This document shows, piece by piece, positions 1 to 11,733 of a stretch of 64,000 nucleotides of DNA. The notes beneath the pieces were generated by a model. The model was not told the DNA's origin. It did no database searches and worked only from the letters and a program-made list of their open reading frames with translations. This stretch comes from Phlegmacium glaucopus (taxonomy: Eukaryota > Basidiomycota > Agaricomycetes > Agaricales > Cortinariaceae): assembly GCA_015039465.1 (NCBI GenBank), contig MU130381.1, positions 591,807 to 655,806 on the forward strand, read 5' to 3'. Made by a program: the position numbers and the translations under genes. Positions within the stretch are counted from its first letter, which is position 1; every line of letters begins with the position of its first letter.

Positions 1-67
1 TATAGAAGAAATTTCTCAGACCCTTGACTCCCACAGCTGTCAGCGTCGTCTCTTGAGCTCCCCAGTC

Positions 68-1713
68 ATGTCGTATCTGACTCGATCTACGTTTCCTCCA
101 GAAATTTGGGGTCAGATACTCAAACATATACCCAAATCTCATCAACCACAGCTCCTACACGTTTCTTCACTTTTTCATGACATCGTCATCAAGTTTCTCT
201 TTGCTTCGATCAAAATTTACTTCATTGGCGGTTCCAAAGGGTCAAGAATGCTCAACACAATGCACCTGGATTGGATGGAAGAAATAGCTGGAAAATTGAT
301 GTGTAAGTCTTGGGAACTACTCAATCACATAGTCCAAGAACCCCGATTTGCAAATGTGGTGAAAAGCATCACGGTTATCGCTTTCTCCGACGGCTTATCT
401 ATCTTTGAACGTTGTGAGTTTTACTTATCTCTTAACATAATGTGGCAATTGTTCTCATCCACCTCTCTATTTGGATGATATTAGTGGGTGTGGCCAGTTC
501 ATTAAAGGCCCTTCCGAATCTCCATACCTTTCGTTGGATTGGGAATGGTCCTTCCTTCGATGATACTGTTGCGAAAAGTCTGCCTGTAAACCTAAAGGCG
601 CTGGAGGTACAATCGTGAGTACTCCTTCTCTTCATTAAAGGATTTACAATTTACAATTTTTGGTCAGATTGTTCCCGATTTCTTCACTCATACATCTCCG
701 ATCGATTACCACTTTGCGCCTTCCCATGCCATTCTTTTTTCCAGATGATGAGGAATGCCATGATGGTCTAGTCGAGGACGATGAAATAATGCAGACATGT
801 ACCCTTATTGACGCCAGCACCGTTCTTGAAAATTTCTCATCCGCCATTCATACTTTGAGGATCATCACATTACAAGCTCCTCAAATGCCCATCCGGGTCT
901 ACGATAGTCTGACGGAGCTGGAAATTTTCGCTACGGAGGCTTGTACAGAAGAACTCATTGGTTTGGATCTTGTCTTCCGCCACGCGACAGCACTTCAATC
1001 GTTTTCTTTGGTGGGATTGTTTTCACCCGATGTTTTTTCTTTCCTTCCAACCAATTCCTCCCGATCTCTACCTCGCCTTACTTCATTTCGACTTTCTCTA
1101 GAGTCTTTCGATTTCGATATACCAATTGGTCACGAGTGCCTCTGGGCATTATGCGAATTTCTTAAAGACCGACCTTTGCTAAGGAGGTTGTACATTCGAC
1201 TTCCTACAATGATTTGGAGTCAAGTACTTCCATTACTGCGAACTGTATCAGAGCTCGTTGGATTGGAGGTTTTAGGGCTACACACCGGAGAGGACCAGAT
1301 ACATGAAGAAAACATTGAAATAATTGCACAAGCCTTGTCTCTTAAATTGAAAGCGCTTCACCTCGCAATTAACTGGTGTGGTACCAATCTTTTGCCTTTG
1401 GTAAGAAATTTTCTTTTCTTTTCTTTTCTGACCCAAGAATTGACTTCCTCCACAGGTCGATGGGATCGCTCGCTTGCCCCACCTAACCTTCCTTCACTTC
1501 TATGGTGTTTCCGCCCGTTTACCCATACTGCTTGAAGATCTCGCTGCTGAAGGCAAAGGACTGCAGATGATTGGTCTTAACCGTGCGCTATGGAATATTG
1601 ATAGGGTAGGTTCAGAAATTATAACGGACAAATGGCCTCGATGGAAAATCAAGTTCTCCGTTGAAGAAGACTTCCTCTGTCCCGATGACGCCTGGCTCTT
1701 CAAGTACAACTAA
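68..1713 (+). CDS. F-box-like protein
   Basis: The N-terminus (STFPPEIWGQILKHIPKSHQ, then LLHVSSLFHDIVIKFLF) is an F-box-like helix set, the part that docks Skp1 in SCF ubiquitin ligases. After it come irregular leucine-rich segments typical of the large basidiomycete F-box families. I start at the ATG at 68; an in-frame TTG lies upstream but no earlier ATG. Introns are placed near 415-495, 615-667 and 1400-1456, and the exons join in frame to TAA at 1711-1713. The last exon ends with a tryptophan-rich tail ending FLCPDDAWLFKYN. The substrate cannot be inferred. The gene appears intact and stands alone on its strand here. Confidence 0.75.
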
Positions 1714-2483
1714 CTGGTTTCATAGGAAAAGGTACATGAGAAGCAAGTGCGATGAGCGGCCCCTTCATCGGAGGTGCGTTTTTACTGACACGCTTTTCTC
1801 ATCTCTTTTTATAGTGCGATGTATCATGTATATGCAATGTCACTTTGGAATAGATTAATGACATATTTCAGGCGTCTAAAACCAGCCTTTTATATAGCTC
1901 GGGGTTTTACATTTTTGTATGAGACTAAAGTTATGGGAGGCTGATTCCAAGTTGATGAGGCAGATCTATGAGAGCATAGGCATCATCGTACGGGCATATA
2001 AATGTGAAGTGAAATGAGAATATGTGAAGTGGATTATGGATTCGGGTGACATGAGGTGGTGTGATATGAAACGAAGATAAATTACAGTGACTGAGATCAA
2101 CTGAGGTGAGGTTAGACCGGTACCTCCCTCTACGAGAACCTCGATCGTTGACCAGTCGACGGAAGTTACATTGTGAAATCCGGGGGTCAGAACGTTGATA
2201 AACAATGTTATTCTCGCAAAGTGTGATCTCACCATCTGATAACCTGGCGTTCATCATCGCTTGGCGCCTCGAGCTCCTGATTTCTTCTGTCGCTTCCTTA
2301 ACAACTCTGATCACGGTCAATGCAAAATTAGAGCTTCCAGCTGTGAAAGAAAGGCTACGTTCGCGAAACTGCAACCTTGAACCTAGTGAGAAATATTATC
2401 GCCAAGCCCTTAAGAACTTAAATGACGAGTAAAGCGCCGCTGAACTCTAACACGGGTGGTAATATAAGACCGACATTGATGCC
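1714..2483. other. intergenic, nothing recognised
   Basis: No coding frame here resembles a known family, and no tRNA or repeat was seen. It contains the 3' side of the F-box gene and the downstream side of the decayed phosphotransferase. Confidence 0.5.
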
Positions 2484-3305
2484 TTAAATTGTACTCTCCG
2501 TCTCTGGCGGGAACTCTACGTGCCTTACATATGCGTTTTGTATATCCCACCCGCATGTTGCGCAGTGCATGAAGTTGCCAATGGCACGGCAACCAGCCTG
2601 AATTCTCCCAATCAACGACCCCACTAAGTCTCCATCACAGATAAGGATGTTCTGCAGCCGCAAGTCGCGGTGGACCTACATGATTCGGTCAGCGGTGACG
2701 GCGCGCATGACATCTGCTGCCACGAGCCCCTCTTCCGTCCATGGATTATCCGAGTCAACATCGACGCTGAGATTCCCTGACATGGAGAAATAACAGTTGA
2801 GAATGGAGGGGTACGGACCCCTGTAGCTGTCAAAGAATGTCATCGGATCCGGGAGGCCACCCGCGCTGAGCATCACTTTTCCAGTGTCCACAGACGATCC
2901 AGGACAGCCGCACTTCCTTCACAATTGTGCGTAGATCGGGTTCTGAAATTTGGTCAAGCTCGTTGCGCGGTAGAGTACCCGGTATGCGTGACATGATGGT
3001 GTAGGTCTCTCCATCTCTCCATTGATTGCAATGGAATCTATGAGGTGTGGGATTGGGAGGTCAAGGCCACTAGCGTTAAGAAAGCGCAGGTCATCTGCCT
3101 CTGTAGAGAACAGACGGTCTTCGGTCTTCATGAGCAGAGGGATACCAAACCGGAAAACACGAATCTTAGGGTGGTTGGTGAGTGTAGTGGGTTTGAAGTA
3201 GACAAAAGGTCGAAGCCTTCTGAATCTCAGCAGAAGTGGCGAGGAAGACATCGGACGGACAACGAATGGACAGAGATGTTCATGTTCGTGAGTAAGCTGG
3301 GGCAA
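2484..3305 (-). pseudogene. decayed APH/choline-kinase-family phosphotransferase
   Basis: Pieces of the fungal aminoglycoside-phosphotransferase fold lie in order on the minus strand. There is a segment with STEADDLRFLNASGLDLPIP, then GETYTIMSRIPGTLPRN, then GLPDPMTFFDS, then the catalytic-loop-like VHRDLRLQNILICDG. In intact relatives the last reads H-G-D-x-x-x-x-N. The pieces are in different frames: one shift near 3017, another near 2890, and an in-frame stop (TAG) just before VHRD near 2674. The usual Gly of HGD is Arg here. No intron solution was found that repairs all breaks. I therefore call it a pseudogene; a badly spliced real gene is the alternative. An intact distant relative lies at 14435-15929. 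Confidence 0.6.
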
Positions 3306-4225
3306 GTTGTCCTTGATCTAAGTCGCTGATGCAATAGGGCAGTGAAAGGCGGAGACGTTCATATTCAGGCAACGTCGCAACTTCTTGTGCGTCTTCGCTA
3401 AGGATAATGTTGATTTTCTCTTTTGTTTTGTTTTTGGTGTCAATTTAAGTCCTATAGAGCGTGGCCCCATAGTAGAGTCTAGTGCCCTTCCCCTTTCCCC
3501 CCATCCCCTCCCACCTCCCGAAGCACTAACGGGGCACGCCTTGAGCGATTCCTATCCCCTAAAATTAGCCCGGCAAGGAAACACCGTTTACGGGTAGACT
3601 CGAACTCAGTCTCCATGGGCTGTCTTCTATTCGCGGAGATGGATTTTTCTATTATTAAAACTGCTGTGGTAACTAAGCTGATACCGAAATAGAAAAAGCC
3701 ACCACAACTTCTGGTTTCGAGACTAGTTTACGGGCGCCTGATTTGAAGTGGTGGGGTTAGCAGCTGTCCGTTTTAGCTTTCATATTGTTAACTGGGTTTT
3801 GGTGGGTAGGTAAACCTCTTCTGTTTTGTTAAGTACCCGACCGCTAATGCAGTAGGTACGAGGTAGAACATGCTAAGAATACCTCTACTTTGTCGTGGGT
3901 CATACGTCAACTGTCCAACACTCCACACCAAACTCTTACAAGAAAAGTCAATGCAACTCGGGAGAGTTGGTAACATACATCATCTAGGCGATGTTGATAT
4001 GATTAGGTTGAATCCAAGGGTCAATTTTAGCTGCGCAGCTGATGAGTTTTTTTTTCGGCTTTCAAGATGCTTGATATTTTATGTAACAACATAACTGGGC
4101 CCGTCTAGTACGGTCTACATTCAGGCATAAATTTGGGCCGTTGAAAGAATCATCCATCTTAATCACTTCTCTCTCCCGTCTTCTTTTTAGTTCCTAATCT
4201 TCAGCACCATATCCACTGGCAAGCC
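3306..4225. other. intergenic, nothing recognised
   Basis: No supported gene. A short stretch near 3590-3610 resembles a tRNA B box on the minus strand but no cloverleaf can be drawn (see rejected). The last 100 bases are the 5' leader of the ICL-family gene. Confidence 0.5.
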
Positions 4226-4660
4226 ATGTCGCCAGCACTTGATCATTTTTCCAACTTGGACAGGCTTGCCACAGGCCACCTTAACGCTCAAAAGGAGAAT
4301 CGGTATCCCCAAACATGTAATAGCATTATCTCTAAGAGAAATGTATATTATAATCCACGTCTTGATCCCAAGCGATATTTGGATGGACCTTTATCGACAA
4401 ACCCTGCGACAAGGCTAGGCCAAATGCTTGCTCGTCACTGGCAAGCTATGCCGCCGGCACTTGATTATTTTTCCAGCTTGAACAGGCTCGCCACAGGCCA
4501 CCTTAACGCTCAAAAGGAGAAGAATCCGTACCCCCAAACACGTAATAGCATTATCTCTCAGAGAGATGTATATTATAATCCACGTCTTGATCCCAAGAGA
4601 TATTTGGATGGACCTCTATCGACAAACCCTGCGACAAGGCTACGCCAAATGCTTGCTCGT
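4214..4660 (+). repeat. in-frame tandem duplication of the ICL-family first exon
   Basis: Two adjacent copies, 4214-4435 (222 bp) and 4436-4660 (225 bp, one extra codon), are about 90% identical. Each starts with CACTGGCAAGC followed by ATG. In copy 1 that leader is 5' UTR; in copy 2 it is translated as His-Trp-Gln. The unit is a multiple of three so the frame survives. Each copy encodes a segment from LATGHLNAQKE to PATRLxQMLAR. Confidence 0.9.
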
Positions 4661-5932
4661 CCAGGCATTGTGGTGATTATCTTGCTAGTTATTTCCTGGC
4701 ATCCTTTTATCTGAAATTCTTTCATTAGGTTGCGCCTGGGATATGTGATGGCATAAGCGCTCGATGTGCTCTAGAAGCTGGCTTCTCATGTTTATATCAA
4801 AGGTGGCTCTTAAACTCAGCGACAGAAATTTAATCTAACACTACAGTACTTAGTGGTGCAGCTACTACAGCCTCCCGACTTGGTCAGCCTGACCTTGCAA
4901 TCGCTACTTTGAATGATTTTGTTCAGGTGGGTCACCGATTATTCGTAGGATATCGCCGTTGATATTCGTCTTCAGGCTGCTGAGATGGTTTGCAGTCTTG
5001 ATGTAACAACGCCTGTGATTGCTGATGCAGATACTGGGTCTGTCTAGATTTTACTAACCTTGCCCTTCCGCTACAATAAATTTTTAGATTTGGTGGAACA
5101 ACTATGATTGCTCGTACTGTCAAACAATATGCTCGAGCTGGCGTGGCCGCTCTTCATATTGAAGACCAAGTACAAACCAAACGATGCGGGCATCTGCTTG
5201 GCAAACAGGTCGTTTCAAGGGAAGAATTCCTCACCCGTGTTAGAGCGGCCGTCTTGGCTCGCGATAGTATCTCGGGAGGATCGGATTTTGTATGTATCCT
5301 TTGATGAATCAGCATAGAAAATGGTCATTAATGTTCTACTGCTTATCTCCAGGTCATTATCGCTCGAACTGATTCAGCACAAGTGCTTGGTATGGACGAA
5401 GCAGTTCATCGCCTAAAGCTGGCCTCAGAGGCTGGCGCCGATGTATGCTTCATTGAGGGTGTCAAGTCCAAGGAACTGCTTCAATCGACCGTGGCTGCTC
5501 TTGCTCCCAAACCTGTAAGTTAAAATGGTAAAGCCTTTGTGTTCCTTCCCACGAAAAGATCCAGGTGCTTGTCAATGTAATCTCAGGAGGTTTAACGCCT
5601 TCCTTTACGAGCCAGGAGGCCGAGAATATGGGTGCCAAGATAATTAGTTGGTCCTCTTTTCAAATTTAGAGTTTTATTGAATGCTGTCTAGTTTTCTCAT
5701 TGGTATCAAGCGTCGCAATGGTGCACGCCTGCCGAGCAGCCATGCAATCCCTAAAGAAGACTGGCACCGACTTTTCGTCTTCCCAGGGCATGGATCCAAA
5801 ACAATTTTTCGAAGTTATGGGTTAGTTGCCAAACCATTTAATCAAAATTAACCTCTTAAGACTATCTTAGGGTTGGGTGAAATCGTGGACTTTGATTCGC
5901 GGGCTGGTGGTTCTGCATTCAATCTCATTTAG
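4226..5932 (+). CDS. isocitrate lyase/PEP-mutase family enzyme (C-C lyase)
   Basis: Spliced exons give an ICL/PEPM-family barrel. In order: LARPGIV-VAPGICDGISARCALEAGF, the substrate loop YQSGAATTASRLGQPDLA, the metal-binding DADTGFGG, and the catalytic loop KRCGHLLGK with the lyase cysteine. Further on are IIARTDS, EAGADVCFIEG and LVNVISGG. The KRCGH loop is typical of 2-methylisocitrate lyase and oxaloacetate hydrolase rather than phosphonomutases. The exact substrate (methylisocitrate, oxaloacetate or another 2-hydroxy-dicarboxylate) is not decided by sequence reading. Introns lie near 4673-4727, 4794-4854, 4927-4976, 5038-5088, 5289-5351 and further on, to TAG at 5930-5932. The first exon carries an in-frame duplication of about 74 codons, so the protein has an unusual doubled N-terminus. 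Lactate dehydrogenase follows on the same strand. Confidence 0.8.
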
Positions 5933-6519
5933 AGTTCTGGCAACTTGCCACGAGCGATATGGCTCGTCATTTGACATTCTCTTTATTACTGGCTCTGCGG
6001 TGTCTTTGAGTAAATTATTTTAAATATCTCTGTATTTTTATTGGTGTGTTCTTGTACATTTATAGAATACAAATTAAATTCCCTGGTGGCTCGAGCTTTA
6101 AAGACTTTAAGCCTAAGTCACGGTACAAATGTCCATTGTCCCGATTTGCGGACCGCGTTGATCCGCTTTCCACCACGGAGTTCCGGACGAACAAAAGCAA
6201 AAGCGTAACACCACTGAGTTTTGTGAGTTTTGTGGGCTTTGGCATACAGAGAAAACTTCAGACAGATGGTCAAACGTTGTAGAATTCACTGGAGAGCTAC
6301 ATAATACTCTCAGAGGCCGTGTTTATATCAGATAAAGAAAAAGGGAGAAAAAGCCAAGAAGTATATGTATGATATCAGCTGCTATTCACAAGCCAGGGAA
6401 TAAATAGAATCAAGGAGATGAGATAAAAATGATAAAAGTGACCCTGTGACGACAACTGAGAGTCCGAGTCGTACTTGTTCCTTCGTTTCTCCCTCCTGCT
6501 GTGGCTTCAGAACTTTGGT
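5933..6519. other. intergenic, nothing recognised
   Basis: Holds the 3' end of the ICL-family gene and the upstream region of the lactate dehydrogenase. No repeat, RNA gene or other coding frame is supported. Confidence 0.5.
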
Positions 6520-8972
6520 ATGGGTGTCGAACAACTTATCTCCGGAAAGGAAGTTGCCAAGCATAATACTCGACAGAGTTGTTGGATCATTGTACACGGT
6601 GAAGCACTACCAACCGTCTGGTAGATATCCCTTTTGACGGATTGAGGGCATCTTTCTAGGGAAAGTCTATGATGTAACCGAATTTCTTGACGGTATGCGT
6701 TGCAGCCTCCCTTTCCGAGTCAAGGGAATCTCACTGAATGTTTCAATTTGATTCAGACCATCCTGGTACCAGAACTCTCATCCGTTTCAAAGTCATACCT
6801 TGAATGACAAGCATGCCACAGGCGGTAGTAAAATCATACTGAAATATGCTGGGAAAGATGCAACGTAACTCTGATTGTCGACCTGCTACATACTGCGATA
6901 AACATTCACCGCTTAGGCAGGAGTATGACCCCATTCATCCGCCAGACGCTATCACTACAAACCTTCCACCGCACAAACAGTAAAGTACTTCGGTCATTCT
7001 AACCGGGCGTTGTTGGGCTCATTATTTTGCATAGCTTAGGACCTGTGGAGCCGGACACAGTAGAAAAAGTTGAAGTCAAGATAACCGACGAAGAGAAAGC
7101 GCGACTAGAACGTTTCTCGAATCGACCTCCTCTGGACGAAATATTGAACCTCCATGACTTTGAGGTAGGAGAGTGCCTTGAACATTTATATTTTCTTTTA
7201 ACTCTTGGAAGGCTATTGCAAGACAAGTGATGCCAGAAAAGGCATGGGCCTATTATTCTTCCGCGGCAGACGATGAAATCACCATTCGGGAGAATCACGC
7301 TGCTTACCATAGGTACGTTCCCCACAGAATGTCTGAGGTCGATAATTCCCATCAAACTTCCAGAATATGGTTCCGCCCACAAATACTGATTGACGTGACA
7401 AAAGTCGATTGGTCAACAATAATCTTGGGGCATCGCTCTAGCATGCCAGTTTACATCGTAAGACCATTAGACCTATAAACTTTAAGTGTGTCTTCAAGTT
7501 TGCCTAGACTGCAACAGCCCTCGGAAAGCTAGGACACCCCGACGGCGAATTGAATTTGACTAGAGCTGCTGCCAAGCATAATGTTATACAAATGGTCAGT
7601 TTCACTCTTTTCCCCACAGACATTCGTTTCATACTACTATCTGTACCAGATTCCGACTCTAGCATCTTGTTCCTTCGATGAAATTGTGGATGCCGCTCAA
7701 CCTGGTCAAGTCCAATTCCTTCAATTGTGAGTGTATTCTCCTGAACTAGCCAGTGATAACTCTTTTAAGACTATTGTGTAGGTATGTGAACAAAGACAGG
7801 GATATCACCAAGCGAATCGTGCAGCATGCTGAACAACGGGGCGTAAAAGCTTTATTTATTACTGTAGATGCCCCCCAGCTTGGTCGTCGCGAAAAGGTTA
7901 GTTTCTGAAATGCCTAAATTATCATTGCTTCAGTTGAATCTTGGCGTTTGTAGGATATGAGGATGAAATTCGAAGCTGAAGATCCCTCTGAAGTAGCCAA
8001 GTCTGGCTCTGACGGTGTTGATAGATCACAAGGAGCGGCAAGGGCAATCAGTGTATGTTTCATCCTACATTACTTCTGCTACGACAGTTAACCTTTGGAC
8101 AAAGTCCTTTATTGATCCAGGGCTGAAATGGAGTGACCTTGATTGGTTCAAATCGATCACAAAGAGTAGGTTTGTGTATTGATACGAATATGCGTGCATA
8201 CTCAGTTGTTTTTTGTATATTTTAGTGCCTCTAATACTAAAAGGTGTGCAAAGATGGGAGGTAAGTGTGTGTGAGTTTCATTCGTGAGTTTTTCTAAATT
8301 GGCTGGTCACAGGATGCCTTGAAGGCCTACGATCTCGGTTTGGCGGGTGTCGTTTTATCGAACCATGGCGGTCGTCAACTTGATTTTGCACGCTCAGGCA
8401 TCGAGGTGCTTGTTGAGGTTGTTGTACATCTGAAAGAAAAACGCGGTTTAAGTTTCCCCAATGAAAAATTTCAACTTTTTGTCGATGGCGGAGTGCGACG
8501 AGCTACTGATGTTATAAAAGCGGTTGCTCTCGGTGCTACAGCAGGTAATGTTTCTGTTCTATCAATTTTAATGAACTTGAATAACCATATGAATTGCAGT
8601 TGGTATTGGACGACCATTCCTATACGCGTTTTCATCTTATGGTCAGCAAGGTGTTGAAAAGGCCTTGCAAATACTACATGTCTGTCACTGGCCTTTGTGA
8701 ACTCGACTGTCTAGCAACTTATGTACTATTCACAGGATGAATTTGAAATGAACATGCGACTCATTGGTGCCCCAACCATCAAGGACATTTGCCGAGATAT
8801 GGTGGACGTTTCAAGCCTCAGCTCTCATATTGGGGCCATCCCTAATGATAAGCTATATGACAGCAACTGTAAGTCAAATTCATGTGAATCAACGATTTCA
8901 TGGAGATAATTTTGCTTCACAGATGAAAGTATGCAACATGCTAAATTGAGGGAGCTGAAGTCAAAGATGTGA
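6520..8972 (+). CDS. CYB2: flavocytochrome b2, L-lactate dehydrogenase (cytochrome)
   Basis: The first exons make a cytochrome b5 domain: [20 protein letters not shown] then GGSKIILKYAGKDAT, with the haem-ligand HPGG split by an intron. A linker (IHPPDAITTNLPPHKHLGP) leads to an FMN alpha-hydroxyacid dehydrogenase barrel. It has YYSSAADDEIT, LQLYVNKDRD, TVDAPQLGRRE, ILKGVQRWEDA and SNHGGRQLD (the catalytic His and substrate Arg), then DGGVRRATDV and GIGRPFLYA. All expected catalytic residues are present. It oxidises L-lactate to pyruvate and passes electrons to cytochrome c. The start at 6520 (MGVEQLISGKEVAKH) leaves no clear mitochondrial presequence, unlike the yeast enzyme, so location is uncertain. 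Many short introns; one donor near 8682 is weak. Ends at TGA 8970-8972. Confidence 0.9.
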
Positions 8973-9493
8973 GCGACATCTTAGTGCAGCCGTTCAAGTA
9001 CTTCTGTTAGAAGGCCAGCTTTGTGGGGTGTTTATTTGCAGATGCTTTCACTGCTGCAATATTCAAGCCGATGGTAGTACTGGTACTGCTGTCAAATACA
9101 TGTAGCTCAGATATCAACCCGAGGAAAAACAATATTTCAGCGCGAATGAAAATCATGCCCCATTGTAGAAACTCGTCAATTACACATGGACTTAGATCAA
9201 CTATCACCATCTCACAAATATGGGTGATCGACGATGGTAGATCAAGATGTCGTAAACTCGTCGAGTTTAGCACACTGTGCTCGAGACGATTGAAAACCTT
9301 GTTCGGCGATTAACCTCTCAAACCAGAAGGATAGAACATTTCCTTCTAGGAATAAGTACCAGGAATAAGTACCGGAGATCCTATAGGGAAGGAGGTGGCT
9401 AACATGTAGAGTTATTGCATTAACTCTTCATGAACATTAAAATGTCTATAGTCCGATTAGTAGTAATTAATATATTAAAATAGCTCCAAACAC
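8973..9493. other. intergenic, short tandem repeat only
   Basis: No gene recognised. The 13-base unit AGGAATAAGTACC occurs twice in tandem near 9349-9374. Confidence 0.5.
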
Positions 9494-10362
9494 TCACCGA
9501 ATTACATGTCCCACTTGATGACAAGTGCCCACCCCATTTTCTTTCCACTTGACTATCCAACGTCCAATAATCTCCCCTTTCTGATTCATAGTCTCTGCTA
9601 TGGTCTCCTCTTGACCGGGTACGGGATGAACCTTTGAGCCCCCGGATTCTGGGCTATTGCCGGTAAGCGTAATTTCCCGAGCCAACTCCCATCTGGCCAG
9701 AGGTCGATGTGTCTCGACCAAAAAAGACGGGTCATAAACCTATAAAAGTATGAGATGGAACAAAACATAAAATATATGAGGCACTCAGTGCTGACCTTAG
9801 TGATTCTAGGTTGCAGGAATAAATTGATGGTTGTCATTTCAATTTCCCCACCGCCGCCTTTGTCGTCTGGGTAAGAACGTCGGAGAGTAATGACATATGG
9901 CTTAGCACACCAAGAAACAAGTGCTGTGCTAATACTTGAGGAACCGAGAGCGATTGAGACCAAAGCAAGGCGAGCAAATATGGGGAGATTTGATTCTAGC
10001 ATGAACATGAACGGAGCCAGAGTTACAGAAAGTCCTAAGGATGCCAAAGAGAATAATTTTAACCGGCGAAAGGTCGTAGTCAAAGGACCATGATATATGT
10101 CGTTCTCGTTTTCCTTGTTAATTGTGGGTTCCAATTTCTTTGCGTCAATGCCTGGATTTTCGGCCAGAGAATATCGCGTCGACGTGAAATAGCGGTATCG
10201 TGTGCGAAGATTCGAGTGATGCGGATGGATGGAAATAATAGATCTTGGGGTCAGGAAGAGTCGACCACAAAGCCTGGTGGTACTTGGGCGAACAAGACCC
10301 TGCATGTTAGCTGACAAGAAAGAACGCGTCGTGACAAATGACATTGATCGTGACACAGTCAT
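9494..10362 (-). CDS. TMEM70-like mitochondrial inner-membrane protein
   Basis: The protein opens with an arginine/serine-rich, acid-poor leader that looks like a mitochondrial presequence. It is followed by GPLTTTFRRLKLFSLASLGL, a hydrophobic hairpin (VTLAPFMFML, then FARLALVSIALGSSSISTAL), VSWCAKPYVITLRR, and EIEMTTINLFLQPRITKV. One intron near 9742-9794 joins ITK to VYDPSFLVETHRPLARWEL. This order matches the TMEM70 family, known for assembly of ATP synthase and complex I. The ATG at 10362 is only 5 bases from the opposite-strand DCTN5 ATG. Later in-frame Met codons at 10344 and 10305 could be the true start. Function is by family only. Confidence 0.75.
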
Positions 10363-10367
10363 CCATC
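10363..10367. promoter_or_regulatory. minimal gap between divergent start codons
   Basis: Only 5 bases separate the first possible ATG of the TMEM70-like gene (10362, minus) from the ATG of the dynactin p25 gene (10368, plus). Either the promoters and 5' UTRs overlap the opposite coding regions, or the TMEM70-like protein starts at a later Met. Confidence 0.5.
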
Positions 10368-11141
10368 ATGGAAACACCAATATACTACTCCAAAGCAGAA
10401 TTCATTGAGACTGTAAGATGCTTCCACCCTCCCTAAAAGTACTACAGTTATCTCTTATGCTGTTCAGGATACAGGGAATAAAGTGTCGCGTCGAGCAACT
10501 ATTGCTGGACCACAAAACATTATCCTTGGTGGCAAGACCATTATATCTAGTGGCGCTATCATTCGTGGCGATTTGAGGCGTACGGGACCCGGTCATGCTG
10601 TGGTTATCTCGCTGGGCCGATATTGCCTGGTAGGCGAAGGTTGTGTCATGAGGTAGGTTCCGTTATCTTCTACCAAGTGACGAGACGGAACGGATGGTAC
10701 AGGCCACCATATAAAACGTATCGTGGAAATTTCAACTACTATCCGATGAAGATTGGGGACCATGTCCACATAGGTGCCAACTCTGTCATAGAAGCTGCTC
10801 AAATAGGCAACCATGTTGAGATTGGGAAGAACTGTGTCATTGTGAGAGTCTCTCCCTGATTTATTCGAACATCATGCTTAAACACAACCCCCAGGGAAAG
10901 TTTACTATCATTAAGGATTGCGCAAAGATCGCTGACAACACCATCGTGCCTCCGAACACGGTTGTCCCAGCACTCGCATTGTTTTCCGGGTCCCCAGGTC
11001 TCGTTTCCTTCTCCTGTTGCACAGTATTACCGTCTAATGCTGTCGGTCTAACAGGTCGTTTTTGCGAGGATCTTCCAGAGTCTACACAGGAAATGGTCGA
11101 GGCTCAAACGAAACAATATTATACACGATTTCAGCCTTTGA
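10368..11141 (+). CDS. DCTN5: dynactin subunit 5 (p25), left-handed beta-helix protein
   Basis: Spliced exons read [113 protein letters not shown] and [20 protein letters not shown]. The hexapeptide-repeat turns are the p25 left-handed beta helix of the dynactin pointed-end complex, which links dynein to cargo such as early endosomes. Introns are near 10414-10468, 10653-10705, 10842-10894 and 11001-11055. The final exon gives [20 protein letters not shown] and ends at TGA 11139-11141. Length is normal and no break is seen. Confidence 0.9.
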
Positions 11142-11733
11142 GATGACGTATCGGTAACATCTTCTAGCAGGTATGTAGAGGTGCTTATTGAATTTGTATT
11201 ACTTCCTTTACTCATACCTTGGACTAGGTAATATCTCCTACACGACAAAAGCTGCCGCCAGTCACTTCATCGCCGGAATTTACGAGCCCCAAGTCTATCG
11301 CATGGATGCCAATCTTGGATGTAACTTTCCTGTATGTGTTTCAGGCCGCCTTGTGGTGCTTGGTCGATCCCAAAAACACTTAATTAGGAATTCAGGTTGT
11401 TCACTGAGCCGCCTTTGCTCGGAACGCCCATTGCTTATCCATAGTTTATACATTACATGTTATTAATGGATCTCAATCACAAAAGCTCTAGCACTCAACC
11501 AGCCCAGTCATGCTACTGGGAATCAAATATGGATATTGGATTACAATGTGATGAAAACAATTATAGCTATGTGGGGAGGGGGGGTTTGCAATGGGTTACT
11601 ATTTAAGATACTGTATACTAAGCATGCCGTACTTTTGACAGATAAGTCTAAGTATAATCAAAGAGAGGACGACTAGTAACTAGCCTAAATAGAGCAGCTG
11701 GGTCGACCGCGAAAATGAGGAGAGAAGGATTGC
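11142..11733. other. intergenic, nothing recognised
   Basis: Convergent 3' regions of DCTN5 and mitochondrial Hsp70. No repeat or RNA gene found. Confidence 0.5.

Noticed and set aside
3580..3660. Possible tRNA on minus strand (B-box-like GAGTTCGAGTC)
   Set aside because: No acceptor stem, D arm or anticodon arm can be paired around it.
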